From NCBI RefSeq assembly GCF_006716765.1, contig NZ_VFPO01000001.1, forward strand, positions 2,666,001 through 2,730,000: a stretch of 64,000 bases of DNA, read 5' to 3'. Position numbers and translations under genes: made by a program. Below, in pieces: positions 50,107 through 59,418 of the stretch. Every line of letters starts with the position of its first letter. The first letter of the stretch is position 1. Below the pieces are notes generated by a model. The model made no database searches. It saw only the letters and a program-made list of their open reading frames with translations, and was not told where the DNA came from. Source of the DNA: Actinomadura hallensis (GTDB taxonomy: Bacteria > Actinomycetota > Actinomycetes > Streptosporangiales > Streptosporangiaceae).

Positions 50107-50356
50107 ATGACGACCGAAGTGAACACGGAGGCCGTGGTGGCCGAGCCTGACGACAAGCCGGCCACGGGGCCGGGGTGGCAGGAGCTGGTCGGCCGGCTGG
50201 TGGCCCAGGCCCGTAAGCAGGGTCTGGAGCTGACCGGCCAGGGCGGGCTGCTGCAGCAGCTGACCAAGCGGGTGCTGGAGTCGGCGCTGGAGGGCGAGAG
50301 CACCGATCACCTGGGCCGTGACCAGCACGAGCGGGCGGGCGAGGGCAGCACGCTAG
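50107..50356 (+). mobile_element. IS256 transposase N-terminal remnant
   Basis: From ATG 50107 the frame encodes WQELVGRLVAQARKQGLELT, GQGGLLQQLTKRVLESALEG and STDHLGRDQHERAGEGS, the N-terminal part of IS256-type transposases. Similarity stops abruptly near 50356, where other sequence begins. The 294 bases upstream (49813-50106) contain no gene. Confidence 0.8.
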
Positions 50357-50424
50357 CAGGAGAGAGTGCGTGGTCACCTCGGTGTAGTAGCTGTCCAGGC
50401 GTCTCGGCGTTGGCCACCTTGGAC

Positions 50425-50461
50425 GGCGGGTCGCCCGACCGTCCTGGTCGGGCGACCCGCC
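50425..50461. terminator. very long perfect hairpin
   Basis: GGCGGGTCGCCCGACC and GGTCGGGCGACCCGCC are perfect complements over 16 bases with a 5-base loop (GTCCT). It lies between the IS256 remnant and the secreted-protein gene. It could be a terminator protecting the latter, or a REP-like/IS-end structure. Confidence 0.6.
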
Positions 50462-50625
50462 TCCGTTGAAGCAGTGATCGCCGCATGCCACGTCTCTCAC
50501 CCGAGAGACAGGCGCCCTCTGCTTGGTCTCAGTGACGCCGGTTGCCGAAGCGCGCCTTCCCCAGAACGTGATCTTTTCACTAGGATGCACCGATCTGATC
50601 CAGCTGGTTGGGGAACGAGGTTCTC

Positions 50626-51525
50626 ATGGGTGTGCGGCTGCGTTTCTCGGAGTCGAGGATGACCGCGTTCGGTATGCGTGCACGCACCGTCGGTGTGCTG
50701 GTTTCGGGAGTGCTGGCCGCCTCCGCGTTCACGGCTCCGGCCGCCGAAGCGGACGAGTATCCGACGCGTTATGCGGGCTGGTCGATGGACGAGGCCGAGG
50801 GGCCGGTGGCGCATGCCGTGGCCGACGGCAGTGTCGCGAACCCGCGTGCCGATCTGAGGTTCACGCGTGGGGTGGAATTCGGGCAGGCGGGCAATTCGGG
50901 GAATGCCGACAGATCCGTTCGGCTGAACGGCCGGAACGATTTCGGCAGGGCCAGGTTCCTGGCGAGCACCAGCAGGCCCTTCATGTTCTCCACCTGGGTG
51001 AAGCTCGCGTCTCTCGACGGTGACCAGATCGCCGTCAGCCAGGGCATGGCGGACGGCAGCGTTTTCGAACTCGGCTGGATCGGCGACCGGTGGACCTTCC
51101 GGCATCGCACCGTTCACGGGGACACCGTGGCCTCGGTGACACGAGACATGGCGCAGGCGGCGGACGGCACGCCGTGGACCGAGCACTGGGTCTCCCTCAT
51201 GGGCGGTTACGATCCGATCGCCGGCGAAGTCTGGCTGCGCACCCAAGCCGACGGGGAATTCGAGAAATGCGTACCCGACGAGCCGTGGAACTGCTACTCC
51301 GAGAGCTTGATGCCGCCGGAGACCGAGGTGGCGCCGACCGGGTGGACGACATCACCCGGTAAGGGGCCGCTCCTATTCGGCGCGACGGCCGACGGCAGCA
51401 AGCGACACTCATTCTGGAACGGCTGGCTCGACGACTCCCAGCTCTGGCCTCTGACCCACACCGACCAGCCCCTGCTGAGGGTCATCTACGGCGAAACGGT
51501 TCCGACCCCTCCCACACGTCACTGA
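50626..51525 (+). CDS. secreted LamG/concanavalin-like protein
   Basis: 299 aa from ATG 50626 (an ATG at 50659, behind GGAGTCGAGG, is an alternative). The signal peptide ends near APAAEADE. The mature chain has the LamG/ConA-like jelly-roll pattern: GWSMDEAEGPVAHAVADGSV, SVRLNGRNDFGRARF, FMFSTWVKLASLDGDQIAVS, HWVSLMGGYDPIAGEVWLRT, FWNGWLDDSQLWPLTHTD. Two Cys (KCVPDEPWNCYS) could form a disulfide. Secreted carbohydrate-binding or adhesive role by family. No partner gene beside it. Confidence 0.75.
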   Translation: MGVRLRFSESRMTAFGMRARTVGVLVSGVLAASAFTAPAAEADEYPTRYAGWSMDEAEGPVAHAVADGSVANPRADLRFTRGVEFGQAGNSGNADRSVRLNGRNDFGRARFLASTSRPFMFSTWVKLASLDGDQIAVSQGMADGSVFELGWIGDRWTFRHRTVHGDTVASVTRDMAQAADGTPWTEHWVSLMGGYDPIAGEVWLRTQADGEFEKCVPDEPWNCYSESLMPPETEVAPTGWTTSPGKGPLLFGATADGSKRHSFWNGWLDDSQLWPLTHTDQPLLRVIYGETVPTPPTRH

Positions 51526-51745
51526 TGACCTGACTGGCGTGAGCCGGCACGGACTTCACCAGGTTCGGTGGAGTCCGTGATGTTCCCCGGCTCTTGTGGG
51601 GGATGTCCTCACGGGATTCGTCAAGCCGCTCGGGCAGCGGGTTGGCGTGTGGGGTGGGATGTCTGAGCGGCGGTGGGCCACGCAGATGAGGGCGACGTTG
51701 TGTGTTTCTCGCCCTCGGCTCACTTCCGTCCGTAATTGGCCGTGC

Positions 51746-51910
51746 TCAGTGAGTGATCTCAGCGAAATCGTAGGCAACGGCGATCATTGCGGAGGGGTGG
51801 CAACGGGCCCCGAACCCGGCCGCGACCTCGGTCACCGGCACACCCGCCAGCACCTGCAGCACCGCGCGATACCGCTGCTCGACAACCGGCAACTCCACCA
51901 GGGCCAATCC
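51746..51910 (-). mobile_element. IS481 transposase N-terminal remnant
   Basis: The minus strand encodes ALVELPVVEQRYRAVLQVLA and GVPVTEVAAGFGA, the first helix-turn-helix of IS481-type transposases, then diverges. The remaining stretch 51526-51745 shows no gene. Confidence 0.7.
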
Positions 51911-51972
51911 CGGCCTCCTGGCTCTCGACGCCCGCAAACGAACACGCGACAGCCAAGCCGAACAGGCACCCG

Positions 51973-52506
51973 TCAAGCCTCGTACTGGTCCTTGATGACG
52001 GTTCCGAGTCCGCGGGACGCCATGAGCAGACTGGGGAGTGATCGACGCTTACCCTGAAGTGCGCGCTCGCCGAACTCCGCGGCCGTTTCAAGGTCGCCTT
52101 CTCTTGCAGCGAGCAGGCCCAAGGTCACGCGAGCTTCCGCGTTGCGCATCGGTGACCGCTCTACACCGCCAGCGTCGGTGCCTAGGCGAATGACGTTCTT
52201 GGCGCAGTTCTCGGCCAGCCTGTTCTCGGCTGCATTCGGAGGCTGGCCATTGCCCAGCAGTCGGTAACAGTCCATGGAGTAGAAGTCCCACTTCGATGGG
52301 TCGACAGCAAAGTGGTGATCGAGGTTGTCCGGGTAGGGAAGGCGTTCCAAGAGCGTCCGTCCCTGATCCAGCGCAGCCTCGACTTGTCGACGGTCAACGA
52401 TGCGAGCCCATGCCTTGGCCTTCTGTGCATGTCGAAAGATTTCCGGGCGCTCGGGCAGTGAAGAGGACTGCACGCGGGTGTCGAAGAATCGAACGATCCT
52501 CAACAC
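51973..52506 (-). pseudogene. C-terminal fragment of an XRE/TPR-type regulator
   Basis: 177 codons with no proper start. They carry KAKAWARIVDRRQVEAALDQ, PYPDNLDHHFAVDPSKWDFY, SMDCYRLLGNG, RSPMRNAEARVTLGLLAARE and GDLETAAEFGERALQGKRRS. This is the C-terminal end of actinomycete XRE-family regulators with TPR-like repeats. The DNA-binding and middle parts are absent; the sequence upstream is the TetR gene region. Confidence 0.75.
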
Positions 52507-52576
52507 TCCGTCCGGGGGGGTGCCGCCGCTCGCCGTTGCGATGTGGGCCTGCGTGGTGCGGCGAGATGGCTTCCGG

Positions 52577-53140
52577 TCAGCTTCGGGTCGGCACGGTGGT
52601 GAGCTTGTGGACGAGGAGGTCGATCACGGCTCGTTTGTCGGCGTCGCCGTGCCGGTGAGTGAGGAGGCCTTCGATGACAAAGGTGCCGATCGCGGTCATG
52701 GCGGGGAGGTCGGCTTCGGCGGCGCCGGCTTTGCGGAGGTCGTCGGCGATCAGGGTGTCGGCGAGTTCGTGGAAGCCGGTGTGCCAGGCGTGGACGGCGG
52801 GTGAGACCAGGGCGCGGGTGTGGACGGTGTTGACGAGGCCGTGCAGCCGTTCGAGCTGGTCGACGGCCCACAGGAGCCGGTCGTTGAGCGGCCGGTCGGC
52901 GATGGTCGCGTACTGGGCGAGGGCTTCGGCCAGCAGGCGGTCCAGGACGGCGATGAGCAGGTCGTCCTTGTCGCGGAAGTACCAGTAGATCGTGTTGACG
53001 GTGACGCCGGCGTTCTTGGCGATCTGGCTCATGGACGCCGACTCGTAGCCGTCGTCGATGAACAGCCGCTGGGCGGCGGCGAGGATCTCCTCGCGTTTCT
53101 CCTCGCGGTCTTGGGGGCGTCGGTTCCGGGGCACCCCCAC
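52577..53140 (-). CDS. TetR-family regulator
   Basis: 187 aa, ATG 53140. TetR DNA-binding domain: KREEILAAAQRLFIDDGYES, ASMSQIAKNAGVTVNTIYWY, FRDKDDLLIAVLDRLLAEAL. The C-terminal part (LHGLVNTVHTRALVSPAVHA, FVIEGLLTHRHGD) binds an unknown ligand. Divergent from the operon at 53215, with two palindromes in the 74-base gap. Confidence 0.87.
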   Translation of the reverse strand: MGVPRNRRPQDREEKREEILAAAQRLFIDDGYESASMSQIAKNAGVTVNTIYWYFRDKDDLLIAVLDRLLAEALAQYATIADRPLNDRLLWAVDQLERLHGLVNTVHTRALVSPAVHAWHTGFHELADTLIADDLRKAGAAEADLPAMTAIGTFVIEGLLTHRHGDADKRAVIDLLVHKLTTVPTRS

Positions 53141-53148
53141 ACCCTATC

Positions 53149-53196
53149 TTGAACGGCCCTCAAGAAGGCGCTAGCTTTCTTGAAGACCGTTCAAGA
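53149..53196. promoter_or_regulatory. two TetR-type palindromes
   Basis: CTTGAACGGCCCTCAAG (53149-53165) and CTTGAAGACCGTTCAAG (53180-53196) are 17-bp inverted repeats, the second with perfect 6-base arms. They lie between the divergent TetR gene and the operon at 53215, and probably repress both. Confidence 0.75.
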
Positions 53197-53214
53197 AGTG
53201 AGGTGGGGCCCCCG

Positions 53215-53793
53215 ATGCAGACCGACCACGCGGCTGCCGAGCTGCTCGGGCTGGACACCACCGGGCTGCTGGCGTTCTTCGCCACGCTGCCCGCCCCGTC
53301 CATCGAGGAGATGGACGGGGAGTACGCCGCCCGGCTGCTGGCCCAGCCCAACCTGCTCGCTTCGGTGACCGGACGCGGCACGGTGTCGAATCCGCTCGCG
53401 CCGTGGCTGTGCAAGGCGTTCCGGCCCGTCGACGGCCAGACCGGGCGCGGCTACAACACCTTCCGCCAGTTCGGCCGCGTCCGGCAGCGCTATGCGATGC
53501 ACACGCTCATCGCACCGTCGCGCTATGACGGCCGTCCCGCCTACACGCTGGTCTACCGCGCCTACACCTCGATGTGCGGGGCGATCAACATGGTCGACGA
53601 GGTCCGCCGCGCGGCGCCCGGTGTATATCTGGGCATCGGGACGTGGGGATTCACCACACGGCAGCGCCGCGTCCCCCTGCCCTTCCTGCTCACCGGTCCC
53701 GTCGGCGCCTACCGCGGTGACATCGGCACCGCTCGCCGCGGCTTCACCCCGGGCCCGCGTGAGCTGCCCGGCCCGAAGAAGGCCGCCCAGTGA
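53215..53793 (+). CDS. hypothetical protein of a TetR-controlled operon
   Basis: 192 aa from ATG 53215. It has no signal peptide. Visible segments: LLAFFATLPAPSIEEMDGEY, GKAFRPVDGQ-type CKAFRPVDGQTGRGYNTFRQ, YTLVYRAYTSMCGAINMVDE, YLGIGTWGFTTRQRRVPLPF, LTGPVGAYRGD. The tail is consistent with a lipocalin/START-like small-molecule-binding fold, but this is weak. It overlaps the next gene by four bases and is co-transcribed with two oxidoreductase-type genes. Confidence 0.6.
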   Translation: MQTDHAAAELLGLDTTGLLAFFATLPAPSIEEMDGEYAARLLAQPNLLASVTGRGTVSNPLAPWLCKAFRPVDGQTGRGYNTFRQFGRVRQRYAMHTLIAPSRYDGRPAYTLVYRAYTSMCGAINMVDEVRRAAPGVYLGIGTWGFTTRQRRVPLPFLLTGPVGAYRGDIGTARRGFTPGPRELPGPKKAAQ

Positions 53794-54670
53794 CGAAGTG
53801 GCTGCTGTACGGCGCCAACGGCTATACCGGCGAGCTGATCGACCGGGAGGCGCACAAGAGGGGCCTGGAACCGGTCCTCGCCGGCAGGAACCTCACGGCG
53901 GTCAAGCTGCTGCCCGAGGACCTCGGCCTGGACTACCGGATCTTCGACCTGCGCGACGCAGACCCGTGGCTGTCCGGCATCGACGTCATCCCCACCGACT
54001 GCCTCGCCGCCACCCTCCACCAGGCCATGCCCGAGGCCACCCGCCTGCGGCTCGGGTTCGACCTGCCGCTGGCCCTGTCACCGGGGACCGTCAAGACGAT
54101 CCTGGACGGGATGGCCGCCGGAGGCCGCGTCCGCATCGACGGCCAGATCACCCCGACCCCGCTGGGCGGACGCACTGCCCGCATCGACTTCGGCGACGGC
54201 ACCAAACTCGCGCTCGCCTTCCCCGCCGCCGACCTCCACAGCGCCCACCACAGCACTGCGATCCCCGACATCGAGGTGTACCTCCCGATGCCCTCCCCGC
54301 TGATCCGCGCCACCCGGATCAGCAGGCGGTTCACCGGGCTGCTGGCCCGTCCCCGCGTCCGCGACGCCGCGCAAGCTGATCGACAAGACGGTGAAAGGCC
54401 CCGACGCGAACCGACGGGCCACCAGCAGCGCCCACGTGTGGGGCGAGACCACGGACCCGGCCGGCCGACGGGCCACGGCCCGCATCACCACGGCCAACCC
54501 CTACCGCCTCACCATCGACGGCGCCCTCACCGCCGTCATCGACCTCCTCGCCGCCACCGCCCCCCGCCTCGGCGCGCACACGCCCGCGACCCCTGTTCGG
54601 CGCCGACCTCATCACCCGGCTCCCGGGCAGCGGCCCCCTCACCATCAGCCCCGACCGAAGGATCCCTGAC
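53790..54670 (+). pseudogene. saccharopine-dehydrogenase-like gene with two frameshifts
   Basis: ATG 53790 opens a protein with an N-terminal NAD(P)-binding motif (LLYGANGYTGELIDREAHKR), a middle (RLRLGFDLPLALSPGTVKTI, GGRTARIDFGDGTKLALAFP) and RFTGLLARPRVRDAA. Near 54369 the frame shifts (the sense continuation is RKLIDKTVKGPDANRRATSS). Near 54590 it shifts again (LFGADLITRLPGSGPLTISP). The third frame reads through without a stop into the next gene's start at 54671. Two independent indels make it a decayed gene unless sequencing errors are involved. Confidence 0.7.
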
Positions 54671-55468
54671 GTGACCACCGTCCCCCGCTCCGCGCTCATC
54701 AGCGGCGCCTCCGCAGGCATCGGCGCGACGTTCGCCCGCCACCTGGCCGCCCGCGGCTACCAACTGCTGCTGGTCGCCCGCCGCGCCGACCGCCTCCACG
54801 ACCTCGCCGCCCAGCTCACCGAACAGCACAAGGTCCGATGTGAGGTCTTCGCCGCCGACCTCACCGACCCCGCCTCCCCTGCAGCGATCCTGCGATACGC
54901 CGACGAGCAGGGCCTGAACATTGACGTGCTGATCAACAACGCCGGACTGTCGGGCAAGACAGCGTTCGCCGACACCCCCTGGGACTCTCTCGCCGGAGAG
55001 ATCCAGTTGATGGTGACCGCCCAGACCGAACTCGCCCACCGCGTCATCCCCGGCATGAAGGAACGCCGCTGGGGCCGCATCGTCAACCTGTCCTCCCTCG
55101 CCGCGTTTGCCCCGCCCGCAGCCAGCCTGCTCTACACCGGCATCAAGTCCTACGTCCTCAACACCTCCCAAGCCCTCGACATGGAACTCAAACCCCACGG
55201 CATCCACGTCACCGCCCTGTGTCCCGGCTTCACCCACACCGAGTTCCACGACGTCATGGGCACCCGCGACAAAGCCAACCGCCTCCCCGGCATCCTGTGG
55301 CAGCAGCCCGAAGCCGTCGTGGCCGAAGGCTGGAAAGCCGTCCAGAACGGCAAGCCCGTGTGCGTCCCCGGACTCGTCAACAAGATCTCCGTCGCCGCCA
55401 TGAAACCCCTGCCCATCCGCCTTGCCTACCTCGCCGGCAAGACGCTCAACCCCTTCAAGAACAGCTGA
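54671..55468 (+). CDS. short-chain dehydrogenase/reductase
   Basis: 265 aa, GTG 54671. Classical SDR with ALISGASAGIGATFARHLAA, NNAGLSGKTAF, IVNLSSLAAFAPPAASLLYT (Ser) and LYTGIKSYVLNTSQALDMEL (YxxxK). The end (AYLAGKTLNPFKNS) fits the family of SDRs from mycobacteria-like organisms. Third gene of the TetR-controlled operon; it probably works on the same unknown lipid or ketone as its partners. Confidence 0.85.
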   Translation: MTTVPRSALISGASAGIGATFARHLAARGYQLLLVARRADRLHDLAAQLTEQHKVRCEVFAADLTDPASPAAILRYADEQGLNIDVLINNAGLSGKTAFADTPWDSLAGEIQLMVTAQTELAHRVIPGMKERRWGRIVNLSSLAAFAPPAASLLYTGIKSYVLNTSQALDMELKPHGIHVTALCPGFTHTEFHDVMGTRDKANRLPGILWQQPEAVVAEGWKAVQNGKPVCVPGLVNKISVAAMKPLPIRLAYLAGKTLNPFKNS

Positions 55469-55610
55469 ACCCTTACCTCCGTTCATCCCTGAAGGAGTAG
55501 GTGCCGGTCACGTTGATGTGGCGGCGGGCGAACGGTCTTGTGGAGGGGCCCGACCGAGGCCCTCATGCCTGACGCCCCACCCCAGGCTGATCGGAAGAGG
55601 CACTCGACGA

Positions 55611-57349
55611 GACCGATCCCCCGTGTTCGCGGGGAGCACGCAGGCCCCGTGCACGAGCACCATGTCGGGTGGGACCATCCCCGCGTGCGCGGTGAGCACT
55701 CCGTGAACGCGGCAAGATCGATCTTCGCGACGGGACCATCCCCGCGTGCGCGGGGAGCACTGCTGCGGTGCCGCCGAAGTGTCCGCGTCACGGGGACCAT
55801 CCCCGCGTGCGCGGGGAGCACACACGGAACCGTCACTGACCGGGGTAGAGGATGGGACCATCCCCGCGTGCGCGGGGAGCACCGAGCACGACCAGATCAC
55901 CGGCCGGCCCGGAAGGGACCATCCCCGCGTGCGCGGGGAGCACCAGCACCATCACCGCAATGACGGCGGCCCGTCGGGACCATCCCCGCGTGCGCGGGGA
56001 GCACCCCTGGGCGGTGCGGTAGAGGGTCTGGAACCGGGGACCATCCCCGCGTGCGCGGGGAGCACGAGCTTTACGGGATGGTCGTCCTCGGCGAGCGGGG
56101 ACCATCCCCGCGTGCGCGGGGAGCACCCCATCCCCGACGGCTACGACGGGTGGTGGACGGGACCATCCCCGCGTGCGCGGGGAGCACCCGGACCAGGGTC
56201 TCCCGCTCTGGCTCAAGGTGGGACCATCCCCGCGTGCGCGGGGAGCACGTCCGCCCGAACCTGCTGGGATCGATCAGGGGGGGGACCATCCCCGCGTGCG
56301 CGGGGAGCACTTCGTGGCGACCGGAACAGGCGACGAAGCACGGGGACCATCCCCGCGTGCGCGGGGAGCACGTCGGCCTCGTCGGGGAAGCGTGTCACCG
56401 GCTGGGACCATCCCCGCGTGCGCGGGGAGCACTCTCGCCGTCCGCGGTGACCGCGACGGGGAAGGGGACCATCCCCGCGTGCGCGGGGAGCACCTGCTGG
56501 CCGAGGAGTACCTCAAGCGCGCCGGGGGACCATCCCCGCGTGCGCGGGGAGCACAGGTTCGCGAGGGCGATAGACAACCGCATGGAGGGACCATCCCCGC
56601 GTGCGCGGGGAGCACCGGCGAACTCTCGATTGAAGAGATCGCCGACATGGGACCATCCCCGCGTGCGCGGGGAGCACCCGGTGGACGACAAGCTCGCCGC
56701 GTCGATGACGGGACCATCCCCGCGTGCGCGGGGAGCACATACGGCCATGACCGATACGCCGTATGCCGACGGGACCATCCCCGCGTGCGCGGGGAGCACC
56801 ACCTTCACCGCCCGCACCAAGGCCGGCTCCGGGGGACCATCCCCGCGTGCGCGGGGAGCACCTAGCCGCCAGGGAAGACGAGGAGGATCCGATGGGACCA
56901 TCCCCGCGTGCGCGGGGAGCACAAAATCGCGGTCAGGTTCGTCCACGGCATCTTGGGACCATCCCCGCGTGCGCGGGGAGCACCAGCCGGTCATCGACCT
57001 TGGTGCGCTTGCCGCGGGACCATCCCCGCGTGCGCGGGGAGCACTCGTGCCCGCCTGGCGGGACGGTGCTCGACCCGGGACCATCCCCGCGTGCGCGGGG
57101 AGCACGGCCGGTGCCATATCAGTGGCAGCCGTCGGACGGGACCATCCCCGCGTGCGCGGGGAGCACGACGCTGCGGTTGCTCGGTGGGATAACCCGACGG
57201 GACCATCCCCGCGTGCGCGGGGAGCACTCGATCGACGGCGCGCTGGGCCGGCTGAGCGGGGGACCATCCCCGCGTGCGCGGGGAGCACGGGTGGACCAGC
57301 ACGGCCGTGCGGGTGCCGTTGGGACCATCCCCGCGTGCGCGGGGAGCAC
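55611..57349 (-). CRISPR. type I-E CRISPR array, 29 repeats
   Basis: The 29-nt repeat read on the minus strand is GTGCTCCCCGCGCACGCGGG followed by GATGGTCCC. Copies start (plus coordinates) at 55611, 55671, 55732 and then every 61 bases to 57321, with three spacers one base longer. That gives 29 repeats and 28 spacers. Spacers are 32 nt except 33 nt at 56249, 56616 and 56800, and 31 nt at 55640. The first repeat (55611-55639) is heavily degenerate and the second (55671) has one mismatch, so the left end is the old, leader-distal end. The minus orientation and the AT-richer leader at the cas2 side give transcription leftward from 57349. Confidence 0.98.
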
Positions 57350-57428
57350 TCTGGCTGACCTGCGGGTTTGTCGGTGGAGGTCGCTGTTTTGGAGCACTTT
57401 CTGAGATTCCGACATTTCGGGCCATTGG
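57350..57428 (-). promoter_or_regulatory. CRISPR leader
   Basis: 79 bases between cas2 and the first repeat, less GC-rich than the surroundings. On the minus strand it contains AGAAAGTGCTCCAAAACAGC, in which GTGCTCC (57397-57391) repeats the start of the CRISPR repeat. It is the integration-side leader and carries the array promoter. Confidence 0.8.
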
Positions 57429-57779
57429 CTAGCGCTTGCCGTAGCGGCGGCGTTTGGAGGCCTTGCTCCAGCCTGTAGGTGGGGGCTTGGCGGAGACGGT
57501 GGGCCGAGACTTGGGGCGGCGAATCAGGGTGAGGCCCTCGTGGTCGACGGGGTGCCACTTGTGGTCGCGGGTTTCGAAGGTGAAGCCTTGTTCGTTGTTG
57601 GTCGTGTAGGCGAGCAGGGCGCGGCCGGTGTCGGCGTACTTGTGGACCTCGTCCCAGAGGGCTTCGCGGATGCGGGCGGACGGGCCGCCGATGAAGACGC
57701 CGGGGGAGATCTCCATCAGCCAGCGGGTGAGGAAGCCGCGCAGGCCGGCGGGGCAGTTGGTGAGGATGATGATGGTCAC
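57429..57779 (-). CDS. cas2: Cas2 (type I-E)
   Basis: 116 aa from GTG 57779, overlapping the cas1 stop (GTGA). The type I-E Cas2 fold is clear: VTIIILTNCPAGLRGFLTRW, LMEISPGVFIGGPSARIREA, TNNEQGFTFETRDHKWHPVD. A C-terminal tail of about 25 residues (RPTVSAKPPPTGWSKASKRR) is longer than the E. coli protein. With Cas1 it captures new spacers at the leader. Confidence 0.95.
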   Translation of the reverse strand: MTIIILTNCPAGLRGFLTRWLMEISPGVFIGGPSARIREALWDEVHKYADTGRALLAYTTNNEQGFTFETRDHKWHPVDHEGLTLIRRPKSRPTVSAKPPPTGWSKASKRRRYGKR

Positions 57780-58729
57780 CAGTACACGTCTTCGGCGTAG
57801 TTGCGTCCGGACTCGACGTTCATGCCGTGGTCGCTCTGCAGGGTGACGTGGTCGGTGTCGTCGCCCGTGGGGTCGCCCGCGGCCTCGTCGGGCAGCAGGA
57901 GGCGTTTGATGTCGTTGACGCATCGGCGCAGCAGGCCGACTTCGTTGACGCGGTCGCGGATGGCGCGGCGCGTGCGTGAGCCGACGTCGTCGGGGCTTTC
58001 GGCTGCGACTTCGAAGGCGACGGGGATGGCGATCTCGGTCTTGTAGAGGTCGGCGATGTCCAGGACGAAGGCCAGCTCGTGGCCGGAATGGATGAATCCG
58101 AGGCCGGGTGCGCAGCCGAGGGCGGCGACGGTCGTCTGAGCGATGCCGTACATGCATTGGGCCGCGGCGGTGACGGCCTGGTTGGCGGTGTCGCCGGAGT
58201 CGAAGTCGCCGGGTACGTAGTGGCGTCCGTTCCAGGTGAGGCCGACTCGTTCTGCTTCGTAGCGGTAGCGCTCTTTGACGCGTCGCCCTTCGCGGCCGAG
58301 GAGTTCGTGGCGGGTGAGGCCGGACGGGTCCTCGCCGGGGAAGCGCATCCGGTACATGGCGCGTGCCACGTCCAGGCGGGTGCGGCGATTGGCCCACGCG
58401 GTGGCCTGGGCTTCGACCAATGCGGAGGAGCGGTTGAGGGAACGGCCACCGGAGTAGAACCGCACGCCTTGTTCTCCGACCCAGACGACCCCGGCGCCGC
58501 TGTCTCCCAGGACGCTCATCGCCTGGTGGGTGACGCGGGTGCCGGGGCCGAGGAGGAGGGTGCCGATGGTGGCCGACGGGATGTGGGTGATGCCGTCGGC
58601 GTCTTCGGCGGTGATGGCGTTGTCTTCGCGGTGCAGGGTGCAGCGTTCGAGGTAGATGAACGAGAGGCGGTCGCCCATCCGGGTGAGTTCTCGCGGTGAG
58701 GACGCCCCTCGTTTGCCGACCGTGGTCAT
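57776..58729 (-). CDS. cas1: Cas1 (type I-E)
   Basis: 317 aa, ATG 58729 overlapping the cas6e stop by one base. Cas1 N-terminal beta domain (LSFIYLERCTLHREDNAITA, TIGTLLLGPGTRVTHQAMSV) and alpha domain with the metal residues in AVTAAAQCMYGIAQTTVAAL, PGLGFIHSGHELAFVLDIAD (His and Asp). Integrase for spacer acquisition. Confidence 0.96.
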   Translation of the reverse strand: MTTVGKRGASSPRELTRMGDRLSFIYLERCTLHREDNAITAEDADGITHIPSATIGTLLLGPGTRVTHQAMSVLGDSGAGVVWVGEQGVRFYSGGRSLNRSSALVEAQATAWANRRTRLDVARAMYRMRFPGEDPSGLTRHELLGREGRRVKERYRYEAERVGLTWNGRHYVPGDFDSGDTANQAVTAAAQCMYGIAQTTVAALGCAPGLGFIHSGHELAFVLDIADLYKTEIAIPVAFEVAAESPDDVGSRTRRAIRDRVNEVGLLRRCVNDIKRLLLPDEAAGDPTGDDTDHVTLQSDHGMNVESGRNYAEDVYW

Positions 58730-59418
58730 CAGGCTGTGGCGAGGGTCATCAGGCCGCAGCCGTACGCCTTGGCCTTGCCGAGACCGTGGGTGAGGGTTCG
58801 GCGGAACGCGTCGGGGTCGGTGACTTCCAGGCGTCCGTCGAAGGTGACGGTGACCAGGGTGACCGGTTTGCTGGAGCCCCGCTTCTTGAAGGCGAGCTGG
58901 CGGCGGTTGTGGACGACCAGCTCGTACTGGTTGAGCTCGTCCTGGTGGCCTGGGCCCGGTGGTTTGCGGACGATTCTGAATCCGGCGGCCTCCTGGCGTT
59001 GCAGGAGCCAGCGCATCTGGTGGCGCGGGCCGATGTGGGCGGTGGTCTTGGTCGGCACGCCGTCTCGGTTGCGGACGGAGTGGACGGGGTTTGCGGTGAG
59101 GCGGAACGCCCAACGGTCGCCGGCGCTGAGGCGTTCGAGGAAGGGGCCGTAGTCGTAGGTGTCCCAGCGGGCGGTGGTGGGCCAGCCGGCCTGCTCGACC
59201 AGGTGGGTCAGGTCGGGCTTGCAGGGGCTGACGATGCACAGGTGCGTGCGGTGCCGGGCGCTGCGGTCGATCCGCCACAGGACTCGCGGCCCGTCCTGCT
59301 GGGCGGGGAGTTCGGCGAAGGAGGACATGACGGCGGCGTGCAGGGTCTGCGGGGAGGACAGCAGCTTGCGGGCGCCGACCCGTTCGGTGTTGATGCGGAA
59401 GCGCGTCAGGTACATCAC
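58729..59418 (-). CDS. cas6e: Cas6e/Cse3 crRNA endonuclease
   Basis: 229 aa, start GTG 59418 or ATG 59415, overlapping the cas5e stop. RAMP fold: MYLTRFRINTERVGARKLLS, the catalytic-type His/Tyr region SSPQTLHAAVMSSF, and the glycine-rich loop LTHGLGKAKAYGCGLMTLA at the C-terminus. It cuts the pre-crRNA within each repeat. Confidence 0.95.
   Translation of the reverse strand: MMYLTRFRINTERVGARKLLSSPQTLHAAVMSSFAELPAQQDGPRVLWRIDRSARHRTHLCIVSPCKPDLTHLVEQAGWPTTARWDTYDYGPFLERLSAGDRWAFRLTANPVHSVRNRDGVPTKTTAHIGPRHQMRWLLQRQEAAGFRIVRKPPGPGHQDELNQYELVVHNRRQLAFKKRGSSKPVTLVTVTFDGRLEVTDPDAFRRTLTHGLGKAKAYGCGLMTLATA

Noticed and set aside
24810..55600. A second copy of the tRNA-Val 3' end as attR of the island
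   Set aside because: Looked for by eye through the accessory region and not found; the right boundary may be outside the window or eroded.
55538..57404. Long open frames on both strands through 55.5-57.4 kb encoding repeated GPSPRARGA or LPAHAGMVP phrases
   Set aside because: They are translations of the CRISPR repeat and disappear when the array is recognised; 29-base repeats with random spacers give apparent repetitive proteins.
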